A stretch of DNA of 64,000 bases from Stemphylium vesicarium (lineage: Eukaryota > Ascomycota > Dothideomycetes > Pleosporales > Pleosporaceae), in contig QXCR01000035.1 in NCBI GenBank assembly GCA_004380135.1, forward strand, positions 124,001 to 188,000, read 5' to 3'. The notes under the pieces are model-generated. The model searched no databases. It saw only the letters and a list, made by a program, of their open reading frames with translations, and was not told where the DNA came from. A program made the translations under genes and the position numbers. Each line of letters begins with the position of its first letter. Position 1 is the first letter of the stretch. Of this stretch, positions 11,680-22,200 are shown in pieces.

Positions 11680-13863
11680 TTACCACCAGGAGTTGCCGCC
11701 AGGGCCAGATGGGTTGCCGTAGCCGCCACCACCGTAGCCGCCGCTGTAGCCTCCAGGAGCAGGAGGAGCGTAGCCGCCGGAGGGAGCGCCGCCGTAACCA
11801 CCACCGCCGTAGCCGCCACCAGGAGCACCGCCCCAGCCGCCACCGCCGCCGCCGCCGCCGCCGAAGCCACCTCCACCCATGCGACGAACGTCACGGGTAG
11901 CAGCGTTGCCGCGGCCACGACCTCCTCCACGACCACCACGGCCGCCACCGAAGCCAGAGCCCTCACGAGCGATGGACTCAAGGAAGGCGGGAACCTCCTG
12001 GTTGGCCTCCTTCAGCAGATCAAGGAGGTCACGTACGACGCCGCGGTTGCCGCGGTTGAAGAAAGCAGTGGCAATACCAGTGTTTCCAGCACGTCCAGTA
12101 CGACCGATACGGTGGACGTAGTCGTCGATGTCAGTGGGCAAGTCGTAGTTGACGACGTGCGTGACATTAGGGATATCCAATCCTCTTTTAGGAATGCGTC
12201 AGTAAATAGTTATCGAGGAGGTATGCAAAAGTCTGCTAGACAACTACATAACCTGAAGGGGCAGGAGAATGACTTACCGAGCAGCAACCGCGGTGGCTAC
12301 AAGGATCGGGCAGCGTCCAGTACGGAACATCTCAAGGGCCTTCTCACGCTCGCGCTGAGTACGGTCACCGTGGATAGAGGTGGCTGGGAAACCCTGGTTG
12401 ATGAGGAAGTCGGACAGAGAGTCGGCCATACGCTTAGTCTCAACGAAGATCAAGCTGAGACCGGCACCGTGGGTGTGGAGAATGTCCAGGAGGACAGAGC
12501 GCTTGTCGGCGTCCTCGACGTACTCAATCTTCTGAGTAATGTTCTCCGAGGTGGAACCGACACGACCGACTGAAAGGAAAATGTAGTCCTTCAAGAAATC
12601 GCGGGCAAGCATCTGGATGTCGCGGGGGAAGGTGGCCGAAAACATGAGAGTCTGGCGGCCAGCAGTAGGAGGCATGTCCTCACCCTCAACAATACGGCGG
12701 ATCTGAGGCTCGAAACCCATGTCCAACATGCGGTCAGCCTCGTCGAGAACAAGGTACTTGATGCTAGCGAGGGAGATACGGCCACGCTCAATCAAGTCGA
12801 CAAGACGACCAGGGGTAGCGACGAGCAGATCGCAACCACGCTCGATCTGGCGGAGCTGGGAGCCAATGTCGGCACCACCGTAGACGACACAAGGACGAAC
12901 CCATGAGCGGTAGGCGAACTTGCGAGCCTCATCGAAGATCTGGGAGACAAGCTCACGAGTGGGGGCAAGGACGAGCGAAGTGGGGTAGGCCTTGCGCTGA
13001 CGTCCGTAACCGCCCTGTGCTGTGGGGGGAGGGGGAGAGGGGCCGTTCTGGAAGGCCTGGGCGAGGATGGGGAAGAGGAAACCACCAGTCTTTCCGGAAC
13101 CAGTCTGGGCACAAGCCATGAGATCGCGGCCACCCATGACAATGGGAATGGAGTACTTCTGTACGGGTGTGGGGACCTTGTATCCAGAAAGCTCGATGTT
13201 GCTCAGCAGATGGTCGTCGAGAGGCGGGTTTGTGAAACGTGTGACGGGCTCGGGGACGCCTTGACCGGAGGCCTCAACGGGGATGTCATCGTACTTCTCA
13301 AAGTTGATACCGGTTTGCTGCTTCGCGGGGTCATTGGGCACTCCAAAAAGGTCACGCTCGAGACGCTGGTTGGGCGGGCCGGGAACGTGCTTGCCATCCT
13401 TCCAGGCACCATCACCAGATCCACGAGCACTACCACCGCCGCCACCACCGGGCTTTCCGTAGGCGCCGGCGTCAAAACCGCCGCCGCCGCCGCCGCCGCG
13501 CGGGGCACCGCCCCATCCACCACCAGGGGGACCGCGAGGAGTGAAGTTGGGGGCGTTGGCCCAGCCAGGGCCGCCGCCGTTCATGGGAGGAGGACCGCCT
13601 TGACTGTTGTTCGTTAGCATACTGTTGCAGGCGTTCAGCTTAGTTGGTACTGACCCTCCAGGTCCCCAAGCGCTGCCACCAAGGCCGCCGCCGCCGTTCA
13701 TCATGGGCGGGCCGTCCATGGGAGCAGGGCCACCAGGGCCTCCCTGAGGACGACCGCGAAGGTGCGGGGGAATGTAGGCAGAACGCTCGCCGTTGAAGCC
13801 ATTCTGGGAGTGTTGCTGTTGGTCGTTTATGTTCAAACGATTCATGTCGAGTTGGTCAGCCAT
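11680..13863 (-). CDS. ded1: ATP-dependent DEAD-box RNA helicase Ded1 (DDX3 family), 679 aa
   Basis: Proposed exons on the minus strand: 13655..13863, 12278..13603, 11680..12184. The N terminus carries the Ded1/DDX3 signature AYIPPHLRG. Then come the Q motif around GYKVPTPVQ, Walker A AQTGSGKT (about residue 237), PTRELVSQI, VLDEADRMLD (about 357), the SAT motif in MFSATFPRD (about 390), GRCPILVATAVAARGLD, and HRIGRTGRAG. The C terminus is a long Gly-rich tail with RGG and GGYGG repeats ending NSWW, typical of the family. Ded1 unwinds 5' leaders during translation initiation and joins stress granules. The 93-nt second intron interrupts the codon for the Arg of AARGLD. The first intron (13604..13654) is 51 nt, keeps frame and has no stop, so retention would insert 17 residues in the N-terminal Gly-rich region. 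Confidence 0.96.
13604..13654 (-). other. 51-nt in-frame, stop-free intron in ded1
   Basis: Donor GTCAGT, a GCTAAC branch site and an AACAG acceptor are all present. The length is 17 codons and no stop occurs, so the reading frame is open whether or not it is spliced. The non-Gly sequence it encodes (VPTKLNACNSML within it) clashes with the flanking Gly/Pro repeats, which supports removal. Confidence 0.75.
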
Positions 13864-14783
13864 GGTGGAGGTGTTGGGCTGGAACAGGCTGATTGGAGTG
13901 TTTGTGTGTTTGTGTCGAGAGGTGCGGTAAGTCGCAAATTACTGTGCAGCAGTATTCGGCTGGCTCGGCGGTGAGCGACAGACGAAAAATGGCAGGTCTA
14001 AGTGACGAAACTCGTAACTCGCAGGCGGGTGCCTGAGACTCGTTCTGTCAGGAAAGAAGGGAACGCCTCTGTCCTGAAAAAACGACAAGTAAAGGAGCGT
14101 GAAGACCAAAAGAAAGGACTTCACAGAAAATGTGCTGTTGAGGTTGTGTAATACACACAGGATAGTTTTTGAGAGTGGGTGGTTAGAAAAGAGGGAGACG
14201 ACAGGGTAAGTTAAAAAAGCGTCGGAGAACCCTTTCGAACACTAGGCCGAGTTGGGGCTAGCTCGCTTGCCTCCCTAGCGTTTTCAGCGCGCTGTGGCGA
14301 GTGGAGAGCGGTGAACGTCACAGCCCGTGTCGTACGCTGCAAGATGCTTGCTTTTTCTTGCATAGGCGCACTGTGACATTGTGCCTGATTGCAATGGTAG
14401 CGGCGGATTTGCCCGAGTCGTGTGCTCGTTCTAGACCTTAGAGTGCGCGAATGTACCATGACCAAGAACGCCCATTTGTTTTTAGGGCTATTGAACGCTG
14501 AGTGTTTCTCAACACTTTGTAGCCACGATAAGGTCTTACAGAGAAAGGTGTAGTGTGATTGTGCTGGCATTTACCAGAGTCAGAAGGTGTTCAGTCTTCC
14601 TGCAAGGTGTGAAGAAGTTGCGTCATTGCATGCAGCAGGTTTACACAACTTTGTAGTGGACCGTCCCCCATCATCACATACAATAATGCAAAAGACTGCT
14701 GACATCCATTCGAAAATGTAGCAAGCATCACATACGCAGGGATAACTATACAATCAAACAACCGTTTCGCATTTCATCGTAAT
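13864..14783. other. intergenic, ded1 promoter
   Basis: This holds the 5' leader and promoter of ded1 (leftward). On its right it borders the 3' end of the cyclophilin gene, also leftward. A 119-codon open frame at 14211-14570 has no recognisable features and is likely chance. Confidence 0.45.
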
Positions 14784-15986
14784 CTAAGCCATGCTTTTCT
14801 CCTTAAGCCCACCTACGATGTTGCTTCCACCGTTTCTTGACTTTAGGAAGAGGGTGCAAACTGCAACGATAGCCCCGATGAGCATGAGCTTCTGACCAAG
14901 GGACAAACCCTCTGTGGAGCCAGTAACAGGGATCGCAGCAGCAAGCCCCTCAATCTTGGACTTGGCATCAGAAGCCTCCGAAACCTTTGCTATGCTAGCG
15001 ACATCATCGATGATGGGCGTCGACGTGACATCGAGGTCGTCGCCAGGAATGGCGGGCTCGGCAACTCCGTATAAATCTTGAAAAAGGAACACGCTATCAG
15101 CAGCTCTCCAACTTGAGGGGTTGACCCAATAGCAAATGCGTACTGATGTCTAGAGTTCCGCGTGAATACCTTCCTCTGGAACCTCGAGCTCTCCGCTCTT
15201 GGCAATCTTGACGGTCTTGACCGGCTTGTCTCCTGGTGCCTTCTCAACGTTCTCAATCTTCTCTACGATATCGTATCCCTCAACGACCTCTCCGAAGACG
15301 ACGTGGCGGCCGTCGAGCCAGCTGGTGACGACGGTGGTGATGAAAAACTGGGAGCCTGGAAACGTCAGTGCTTGTCTATTGTGTGGAAGGGTGTCCCATA
15401 CCGTTGGTGTCTTTGCCAGAGTTGGCCATGCTGAGAAGACCCTTGCGGGTGTGCTTGAGCTTGAAGTTCTCATCGGGGAACTTGTTACCGTAGATGGACT
15501 TGCCGCCAGTCCCGTCGCCCTTTGTGAAGTCACCTCGAGTGCTGTTAATACTGGCAAGTTTCTTTAGGGAATGTCATAGTGTCGGCTTACCACCCTGGAT
15601 CATGAACTGCTTGATGACGCGGTGGAAAGTAGAGCCCTCATAGCCGAAGCCCTTCTCGCCAGTAGCAAGAGCACTGTGATATGTATTAGCTCCTGAAGCT
15701 ACAATCCATCTAGTAGAGCGTATCATACCGGAAGTTCTCAGCGGTCTTGGGGACAGTCTTGCCGTAAAGGCCAATGACAACGCGACCTAGCTCCTCATCG
15801 CCGTGGGTGATGTCGAAGTAGACCTGATCCAGCAATCAGCATTGTATGCTCGACGGTATCCCAAGGCCTCCATACCTTGTGGGTGATCTTAGGACCCTTA
15901 GTAGCCTCAGAAGTCTGAGCAAAGAAGACAAAAGTGATCGAGAGGATTAAGAGGAGCGAGATAACAGCTCTCTGAAAGGAAGCCAT
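14784..15986 (-). CDS. cypB: secretory-pathway cyclophilin B (peptidyl-prolyl cis-trans isomerase) with two possible C termini
   Basis: Common exons on the minus strand: 15876..15986, 15729..15823, 15591..15673, 15402..15533 and a fifth starting at 15355. The protein begins with a signal peptide (hydrophobic LLLILSITFVFFAQ), then a full cyclophilin domain with FHRVIKQFMIQGGD, GGKSIYG, SMANSGKDTNGSQFFIT and WLDGRHVVFGEV. The catalytic Arg and the cyclosporin-binding Trp are present. It catalyses proline isomerisation during protein folding in the ER. Read to the stop at 15150 it is 208 aa and ends IHAEL, an HDEL-like ER retrieval signal. If 15077..15169 is spliced out it continues in frame from EVPEE to 14784 (299 aa), replacing HAEL by a roughly 95-residue linker plus a transmembrane anchor (LMLIGAIVAVCTLFL) and short basic tail. 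The gene diverges from uS13m over a 261-bp promoter. The core identity is certain; which isoform dominates is not. Confidence 0.93.
15077..15169 (-). promoter_or_regulatory. candidate alternatively retained intron of cypB
   Basis: On the minus strand this 93-nt segment starts with the weak donor GTATTC and ends with a strong 3' site: a GCTGAT branch-like motif, a pyrimidine tract and TTTCAAG. Splicing joins G of the last common exon to AT, forming an Asp codon and opening about 97 further codons. Retention gives the HAEL stop within 20 nt. Confidence 0.6.
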
Positions 15987-16247
15987 GATGCCTGATGGTA
16001 TCTCGAAGCAATCGAGAAAAGAACCAAGGTTAAATAGCTAAGATTTCCCCCTGCAAAAGCTGCAATGGGCGAGGCAATGTTGAAACGTGGTGTTTTAGTG
16101 CTGCCCGCACTGTCGCACCTCCGTAAGTGCCAAGCTCCGCGGCTCCGAACTAGGGATAGTGCGAGATGAGAGTTCGAGATCGTTGCGGGTATGCCGCGGC
16201 GAGACAACTCCAACACGCGAAATCGTTGTCGGAAGGGTTGCGACGCC
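15987..16247. promoter_or_regulatory. bidirectional promoter, cypB / uS13m
   Basis: Only 261 bp separate the start codons of the divergently transcribed cyclophilin and mitochondrial ribosomal genes, so both core promoters must share this stretch. No TATA-like box stands out. Part of it may be coding if uS13m starts at the in-frame ATG at 16191. Confidence 0.6.
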
Positions 16248-16739
16248 ATGGTATGTTTTGCGTTTGGCGGAATTGGATAGTTCGCATTTGCTGATTGTTC
16301 TAGGTGTTCATCAACGGCTTTAGCTTCACGGAAGCCACCCTCGTAAAACGCTCCCTCGAATTTTTCTACGGCATCGGCCCCTCGGTTTCGCAGCGAATCA
16401 TGGCCAAATTCTACATTCATCCGTGGGCCAAAGTCGGAAGTCTGAAAAACGCTACTGTTCTGGACCTCACGGCGGAATTAGCAAATATGAAGATTGAAAA
16501 CGACTTGCGGCGGCAGGTGCAGGACGATATACGAAGGTTGAGGGACATGGGCACATACCGGGGAAGGAGACATGCCATGGGTCTGCCAGTACGAGGACAG
16601 AAGACAAGGACACAGGTATGTGGGGGTTTGAGGGCGGTGGTGTATGGGTGGTGGGGATGGCTGCTAACGCCCACAGATCGCAACTGCACGCCGGTTGAAC
16701 AAGATGGAACGTGGTGGGACCGGAAGAGTGCAGATGTGA
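16248..16739 (+). CDS. sws2: mitochondrial small ribosomal subunit protein uS13m (Sws2 type), 125 aa
   Basis: Proposed join 16248..16250, 16304..16615, 16677..16739. The first coding exon is just the ATG; GTATGT follows directly and the TTCTAG acceptor leads into VFINGFSF. The protein shows the S13 family pattern: FYGIGPSVSQRIMAKFYIHP, DLRRQVQDDIRRLRDMGTY, RGRRHAMGLPVRGQKTRTQ, then a short third exon with IATARRLNKMERG. In mitochondrial ribosomes uS13m sits in the head of the small subunit at the intersubunit bridge. An in-frame ATG at 16191 would add 19 residues (MPRRDNSNTRNRCRKGC...), Arg-rich and acid-poor, which could serve as a targeting presequence. Homologues usually begin MVF, so I kept the short start. 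The total length fits the family. Confidence 0.92.
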
Positions 16740-19230
16740 GATGGAAGAGGTTATACCAGTGTATTATATTGTATAGCCTGCAGGCATGGAAAGGCGTCTA
16801 CGATACACATAGCAGGAATACCATGGCACATGAACGACTCAACAACAATTATACTGGTCGGGGACACCAGGTATTTGCTCTTCAGCACGGTCTGTTTACC
16901 GGGACATATAGATGAGAATTGGGGTAGTGTGATCCTTTCAACGATTGCACAGAGCTCCCATGTCTTCTTATTGCTACGCTATTTTCCAATTCTGAACGGG
17001 AATCAAAAGAAGAGCTATTCATATGCAAGACAGTATAGGCCATGGCCGCGTATGACAGGTAGGGATTCAATACTATCAATTCTCCACCAGATGCATGCCT
17101 GGCTTCGCTCCGGTCAGCCATTATACTGTATCTTGGAGTGGCTTTCAGGATGCATATCCTTCCACTGCATCGGCATAACACTACAATGATGGATATCAGG
17201 CCCGTGGGCATTATTACTGGGATCACGGGCATCATCCGTCGGTTGAAAGAGGCAGCATTGGTGGCGCATCCAATCTCACAGTTCCGATGAGGCGTTATTG
17301 ACATGCATCCTGGTACTGAGTTACGATTCGGATGTATACCTTTCCCTGTTCCCGCGGCGAGAACTGTAGGTCTTGGTTCTCATCAGCGGAAAACCGTGTT
17401 CCGCTCTAAGTTTATATTTCCAAACGGATGCAGGAGTACCGAACAGAGGACAGTTTGACTTCACTAAAAACTATAGTGCGCTTGGAATATTTCGACTAAT
17501 GTTTGTAACATGCAACCAAGTACCTGATCAACGCATACGGGACGAGCCACAAGAAAAGAATGTGCTCTTGTGAAGAGCAGGCACGAGGGTGTAGCTTCGC
17601 TTTTCGGAAGTTTGACATGCGAGGTATTATTAGATGTGGAGTGGCGGCGGCGTGGAGATTGACGCAACCCGCGTGGAAAGGCGGGTGCCGTGTTATGCTG
17701 GTCGTCTGTTTGGGGTCGCGCCTGCCTCAGGTTGATCCTGCATATGTTGGTCGACATGAGATTTCTGATGGTGGTGGACGGAGAGGGGGAGGACGGGTGC
17801 GGCCACGTATTATGCTGTCAATCTTTACTGTGCTCGTAGTGCTCATTATTTCTTGTCGCACTTCATCTCCACACTGGCACTCATGGTCCCCAAGGTGGTT
17901 CAGGCACCTCAGCAGCAAAGAGAAAAATACATGCTCTTGTCTCGTCTCGCTTCCAGTCAACATACCCCTGACGCGCATGTTGAGAAAAGGAATGACGAGA
18001 TTTACTGCTAGTTGTGTCGTGCAGCGTAGGTGCAGCTCTCGAGCATACACTGTCGTCGCTTGCGTACTAGCTGTGGACCCATGGGCGGCTCCCTGCAGGA
18101 CACTTCGCTTGCCCACGGTGGGGTTTCAGAATCATGGCAGGTCACTAGAAGTCATACGATTTGCTTTTGCTACCAGGCAGCCTGTGTTTCCAGTAGGCAA
18201 GTAGACGTGCTGATGGCATTCAGCCGTTGTGCAGAGCGGGGCGATTACAGCCGGCTCACGATGACAGCAATCCCCTTGTGCCTAGGGGGGGCCTTTGAGG
18301 AGAATTACGAGTCCGACACGGGGGCGGTCGAATCAAAATTGATCGACGCGCATGCGGGGGCTACCATCTCATTTCGGCATACCCAAAGCTTCTTCGCTGC
18401 CGTCGAACTCAATCCGTGCGCGATAGACTTTGGCTGCCACGAACCAATTGACAGTAGCTACTGCTACTATCTGGTGGGAGTGCACCAAGAGCGTCGGCCG
18501 GCCTGCGAGTCTATCAGCCATCGGGCATGTAGGAGCCGCCAAATTTCAGCACACCATCAAATGTCCGTCATCAGCACCACCCCCGCCCGCCAATCAGCAC
18601 GCCCGCAGCAAAAAACCCGACTCGTCAGCAAATGGCCGCGGACACCAGCGACACTTCAGCAGACCACGCGGACACTTGTCGTCTGCACCAGCCCGTCAGT
18701 TGGGTGATGAGTCGCCCAGCGTCGTTGATGACGGCCAGCAAGCCACAGTCGCAAGGCCAATCAGGGCCTCCAGCGGCCCCTCTGGCGCCTACACGTCGAG
18801 GACGGCGACCGGGGTGCTCACTGCTCTAGGCATATCTAAAACGTGAGGGGACGCAGCCCTGAGGGCCGTCGGTCTACTTGCGGAGGCGATCATGGAGACA
18901 AAGCGCCTCTCGCTTCTGCAGGAACCGTGCTAGCTCTGGAAGCAATGGCGTCGAATTTGGCCGGTCTCTCCAGGGCGCCTATGGCGCCGAATGGGAGTCC
19001 ACCTGGCGACGGTCCAAATCTCTTCTGCTGCCCTCTTGTTCCGGCTGTTCCTTCTGACGGAGACTTGTCTCATGCTGCGCTGGACGCCCAGGTGCTGACG
19101 AGACTGCTGAGCGCGGCAGCTTTGTATTCACCAGACACCCAACGGGCCCTCCGAAACACGACTAATCCCCACTAATCCTCTGCTATACCGTCGACCATCC
19201 TGGTCGTCCGGCTAAGCTGGTTTGAGAAGT
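16740..19230. other. large intergenic region upstream of the RhoGAP gene
   Basis: This 2.5-kb stretch contains the promoter and probably a long 5' leader of the RhoGAP gene. Open frames at 16882-17304 (-) and 17560-18204 (+) lack any domain or splice-linked extension. The right part includes a possible upstream open reading frame described separately. Confidence 0.45.
18945..19175 (+). other. possible upstream ORF (76 codons) in the RhoGAP leader
   Basis: An ATG at 18945 opens a 76-codon frame (MASNLAGLSRAPMAPNGS...) that closes 55 nt before the start codon at 19231. A stop (TAA at 19213-19215) blocks the RhoGAP frame upstream of its ATG. I tried to join this ORF to the main frame and found no phase-compatible donor/acceptor pair, so I read it as a uORF or chance frame rather than a missed exon. 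Confidence 0.3.
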
Positions 19231-22200
19231 ATGAGGACCAATGCAGACATGCTTCAGGAAAGGCCCATGGCGCATCACCTCCCTCAGCACCAGCCGTCCA
19301 TCTATCATTCTGTGTCCTCGCCGTCGCTCGCGGACAGTATTCGCTCCCTCCGCGAGGACTCGACGCGCACGCCCAACCTGCCGCCCGCTGCCACTGCCAG
19401 TGACCACGACCAAACCCGCCGTCGCAAGCCAGTCCCCAGCCCTCTATCTCCCACTGGGGCCAGCGGAGCCCTATATCAGCACTCGCCCTATCACGAGAGC
19501 CCACGCTTCGACGAACCGCGCAGCCCGCGCGAGAAGCTCGACGCATTGCTGGCCGAAGAGGAGCAGCGTTCTTCACCCATTCGCCCAGCCAAACCAGCGC
19601 ATCCGCCTACACCACCCATCTTCCCCACCCACAATTTCAGCCAGCCTACGAGGCCGTCTGCGTATGCAAAGCTACGACAAGTCTCGTCTCCCACGCTGTC
19701 GTCGGCTGGCATTTCCCCACCAGCGTCACCTGTCACCATGCCTCCGCCCTCGCGGCCGAACCGACCGGAAACGACCAGACCGACTGTGCCGGTCCGCAAC
19801 CCTTCGATAGACTCTGCAGCCTCATCGCTCTCCTCGAGTGCCTCCCAGAACCGTCCTCCTGGCAACCATGGATCCCGCCCATCGCAAGACACGAGCACGG
19901 CCAACCCACCGGACATGGCCAGTCTCATTGCCAGCGCCGGCTCTCCCGAAGCCGCCATGATGATCCTGTGGAAGGAAAAGCAAAACACTTCGAGCCACAA
20001 CGCACAGCTCTGGCGGCTGGTTGAGAAGCAGCGGTCCATGATCATTGGGCTGCAAAAGGACCTGGAGAGGGCATTGAAGGACAAAGACCGCTACCGCAGG
20101 AAGTTCAAGGAATTGGCCGAGCAAGTGCCACCGGGCCCCGGTTCACTGCAGAAGTCGGATACCTTCAGCTCTGTCGTGGAACGCGAAGCCAGCGAGTCGC
20201 CTGCCCCCAGTGAGCAACCTGACGAGTTCGCTAAGCCCAATGATAACCGACCGGGAGAGCACAAGACATCGCCATTGACACAAGAGCATCCCGCACCACA
20301 GCTCATACCAGACTCACATCTAGCGACCTCGCCTTCTCATTCCACCGCGTCGAACCCCACATCAGCCGTGCACTCACCCACAGACTACTCCGTGCAGCCT
20401 CTCAGCGTCAGCACCAGAGGTCTCGGTCTCGACAGCACCTTGCTCCAACCCAGTGATGCTGCTCAACCTTCAGAACAGGTGCCGAAGCCGACAACACCGC
20501 CACAAAATACCTCCGATGCGACGCTAGCCCCGGGCGATCAGCTTCAGCCTCCACAAATCTCTCTCATCCAGGCCACCCCCGTCATGGGCGGTGAGGGTTT
20601 CGAGTCACCCCCACGAAAGCCCGTGCAACCATTGAGAAAGGCTCCTCCAGCTCCTCTCAATCTCTCCAAGCCCACGACAACCAGCGCGCACCTGCACCAG
20701 GCTGTTCATGGCGACGATGTAGATTCCGACTACGACGATGTATTGGAAATAGACGAAATACCAGTGGTGGAGCGGGGACGAAGAAAGACGCGCGAGGAGG
20801 ATGATCGTATACGCGAGGCCATGTATTCAAAAGACGAGGAAGCTCGAAGCAAGTCAAAGAAAAAGAAGAGCGAAAGCAAGAGCAAACAGGGGATAACATC
20901 TGAAACTCCGGAAGACGATCAGCCTCAGGCGGTCCCTGTACCTCTTTCGCCGCGTCAGATCAATGCTCTCCAGTCGGGCCTTCCACTCTCTCCCCGGCAC
21001 CCACCTGCAAACTCCTTGAATGCTCTTCTCAGTCCTACAAACTCTGACAGCTCTATGATGGCCAATCGAAGCGTCGCATCGCCCCTCATGAGCCCCGGTC
21101 TTCCCTCCAGTCCGCGTCCCACCGACAGACCTTTGGGATCGCCATTGCCTAGGCATCCCAAGTCGTCACTAGCATCACCACCCATGTCGCCCAGCACCAT
21201 CAACCATCCAGCAACGCGGGATGCCCAGCAGTCGGTCCCACTCCCACCAAACACGCCTCAGTCCTATCAATCACCTCCAGTGAATCAATACCAGAGGAAT
21301 GCTCAACCCGGCAAGGAATCGTCAGGAGGCCTTTTGGCGGTACCCGGTGCGCAACCCAGCCCGGACTCGGCGTCAAGCAGCCCTACCCTAAATGACGTTC
21401 CCGATTCAGAGCACGTCTATCGTGGACTTGTTTCAGACCAGTATCCAGGGCTACTACTCCCTCCAAATGCACTACCTTCCATTCAGGTCAAGGTATTCTC
21501 GTCTCGTCTCCGACCATCGCGTCTGAGTTTCTTGGCCCCACGCCCCCAAGAGGAGGACCCGGTCTTCATACTCGCAGTCTACGCTCGATCCGACAACAAG
21601 CAGCTATGGCGGGTAGAGAAGACAATTGCCACATTGCCTAACCTCGACTCTCAGCTGAGATCTCTATGTGATTTCCAAGGAAGACTTCCAGATCGTGCTC
21701 TATTCGGAGGTCACGCTCCTGCCAAGATTGATGCCCGGAGAGTTGCCCTCAACCAATACTTTGACACTGTCTTAGAAGCACCCACGGACGAGCAGACAGC
21801 CCGGGTTGTTTGTGAATACTTGTCTACTGACGTCATTGGAGCACAAGCTGGCGACAGATTATCGCCTGAGACCACCTCAGGACCGGCTGTGTCTGTTTCG
21901 AAGAATCAGCGCAAAGAAGGCTACCTTACGAAACGTGGCAAGAACTTTGGGGGCTGGAAGGCGCGTTTCTTCGTCCTGGATGGGTCTGAGTTCAGGTACT
22001 ATGAGAGTGAAGGTGGCGCACATCTGGGCACGATCAAGCTCCAAAACGCGCAGATTGGCAAACAATCGCAGCAGCAGTCTAATCAGTCGCCACAACGCAA
22101 GGACGACTCTGAGGACAACCAGTATCGCCATGCATTCCTCATCCTGGAGCCAAAGCGAAAGGACTCATCAAGCTTGGTCCGTCATGTTCTTTGCGCTGAA

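Noticed and set aside
11659..12573. Long rightward open frame (304 codons) opposite the ded1 3' half
   Set aside because: It is the complement of GC-rich Gly codons and the helicase domain; the sequence is Ala/Thr/Val low complexity without a domain, and the opposite strand is certain ded1 coding sequence.
17560..18204. Rightward 214-codon open frame in the 16.7-19.2 kb gap
   Set aside because: No domain, no splice-linked extension, and irregular residue composition; consistent with chance in a GC-balanced region.
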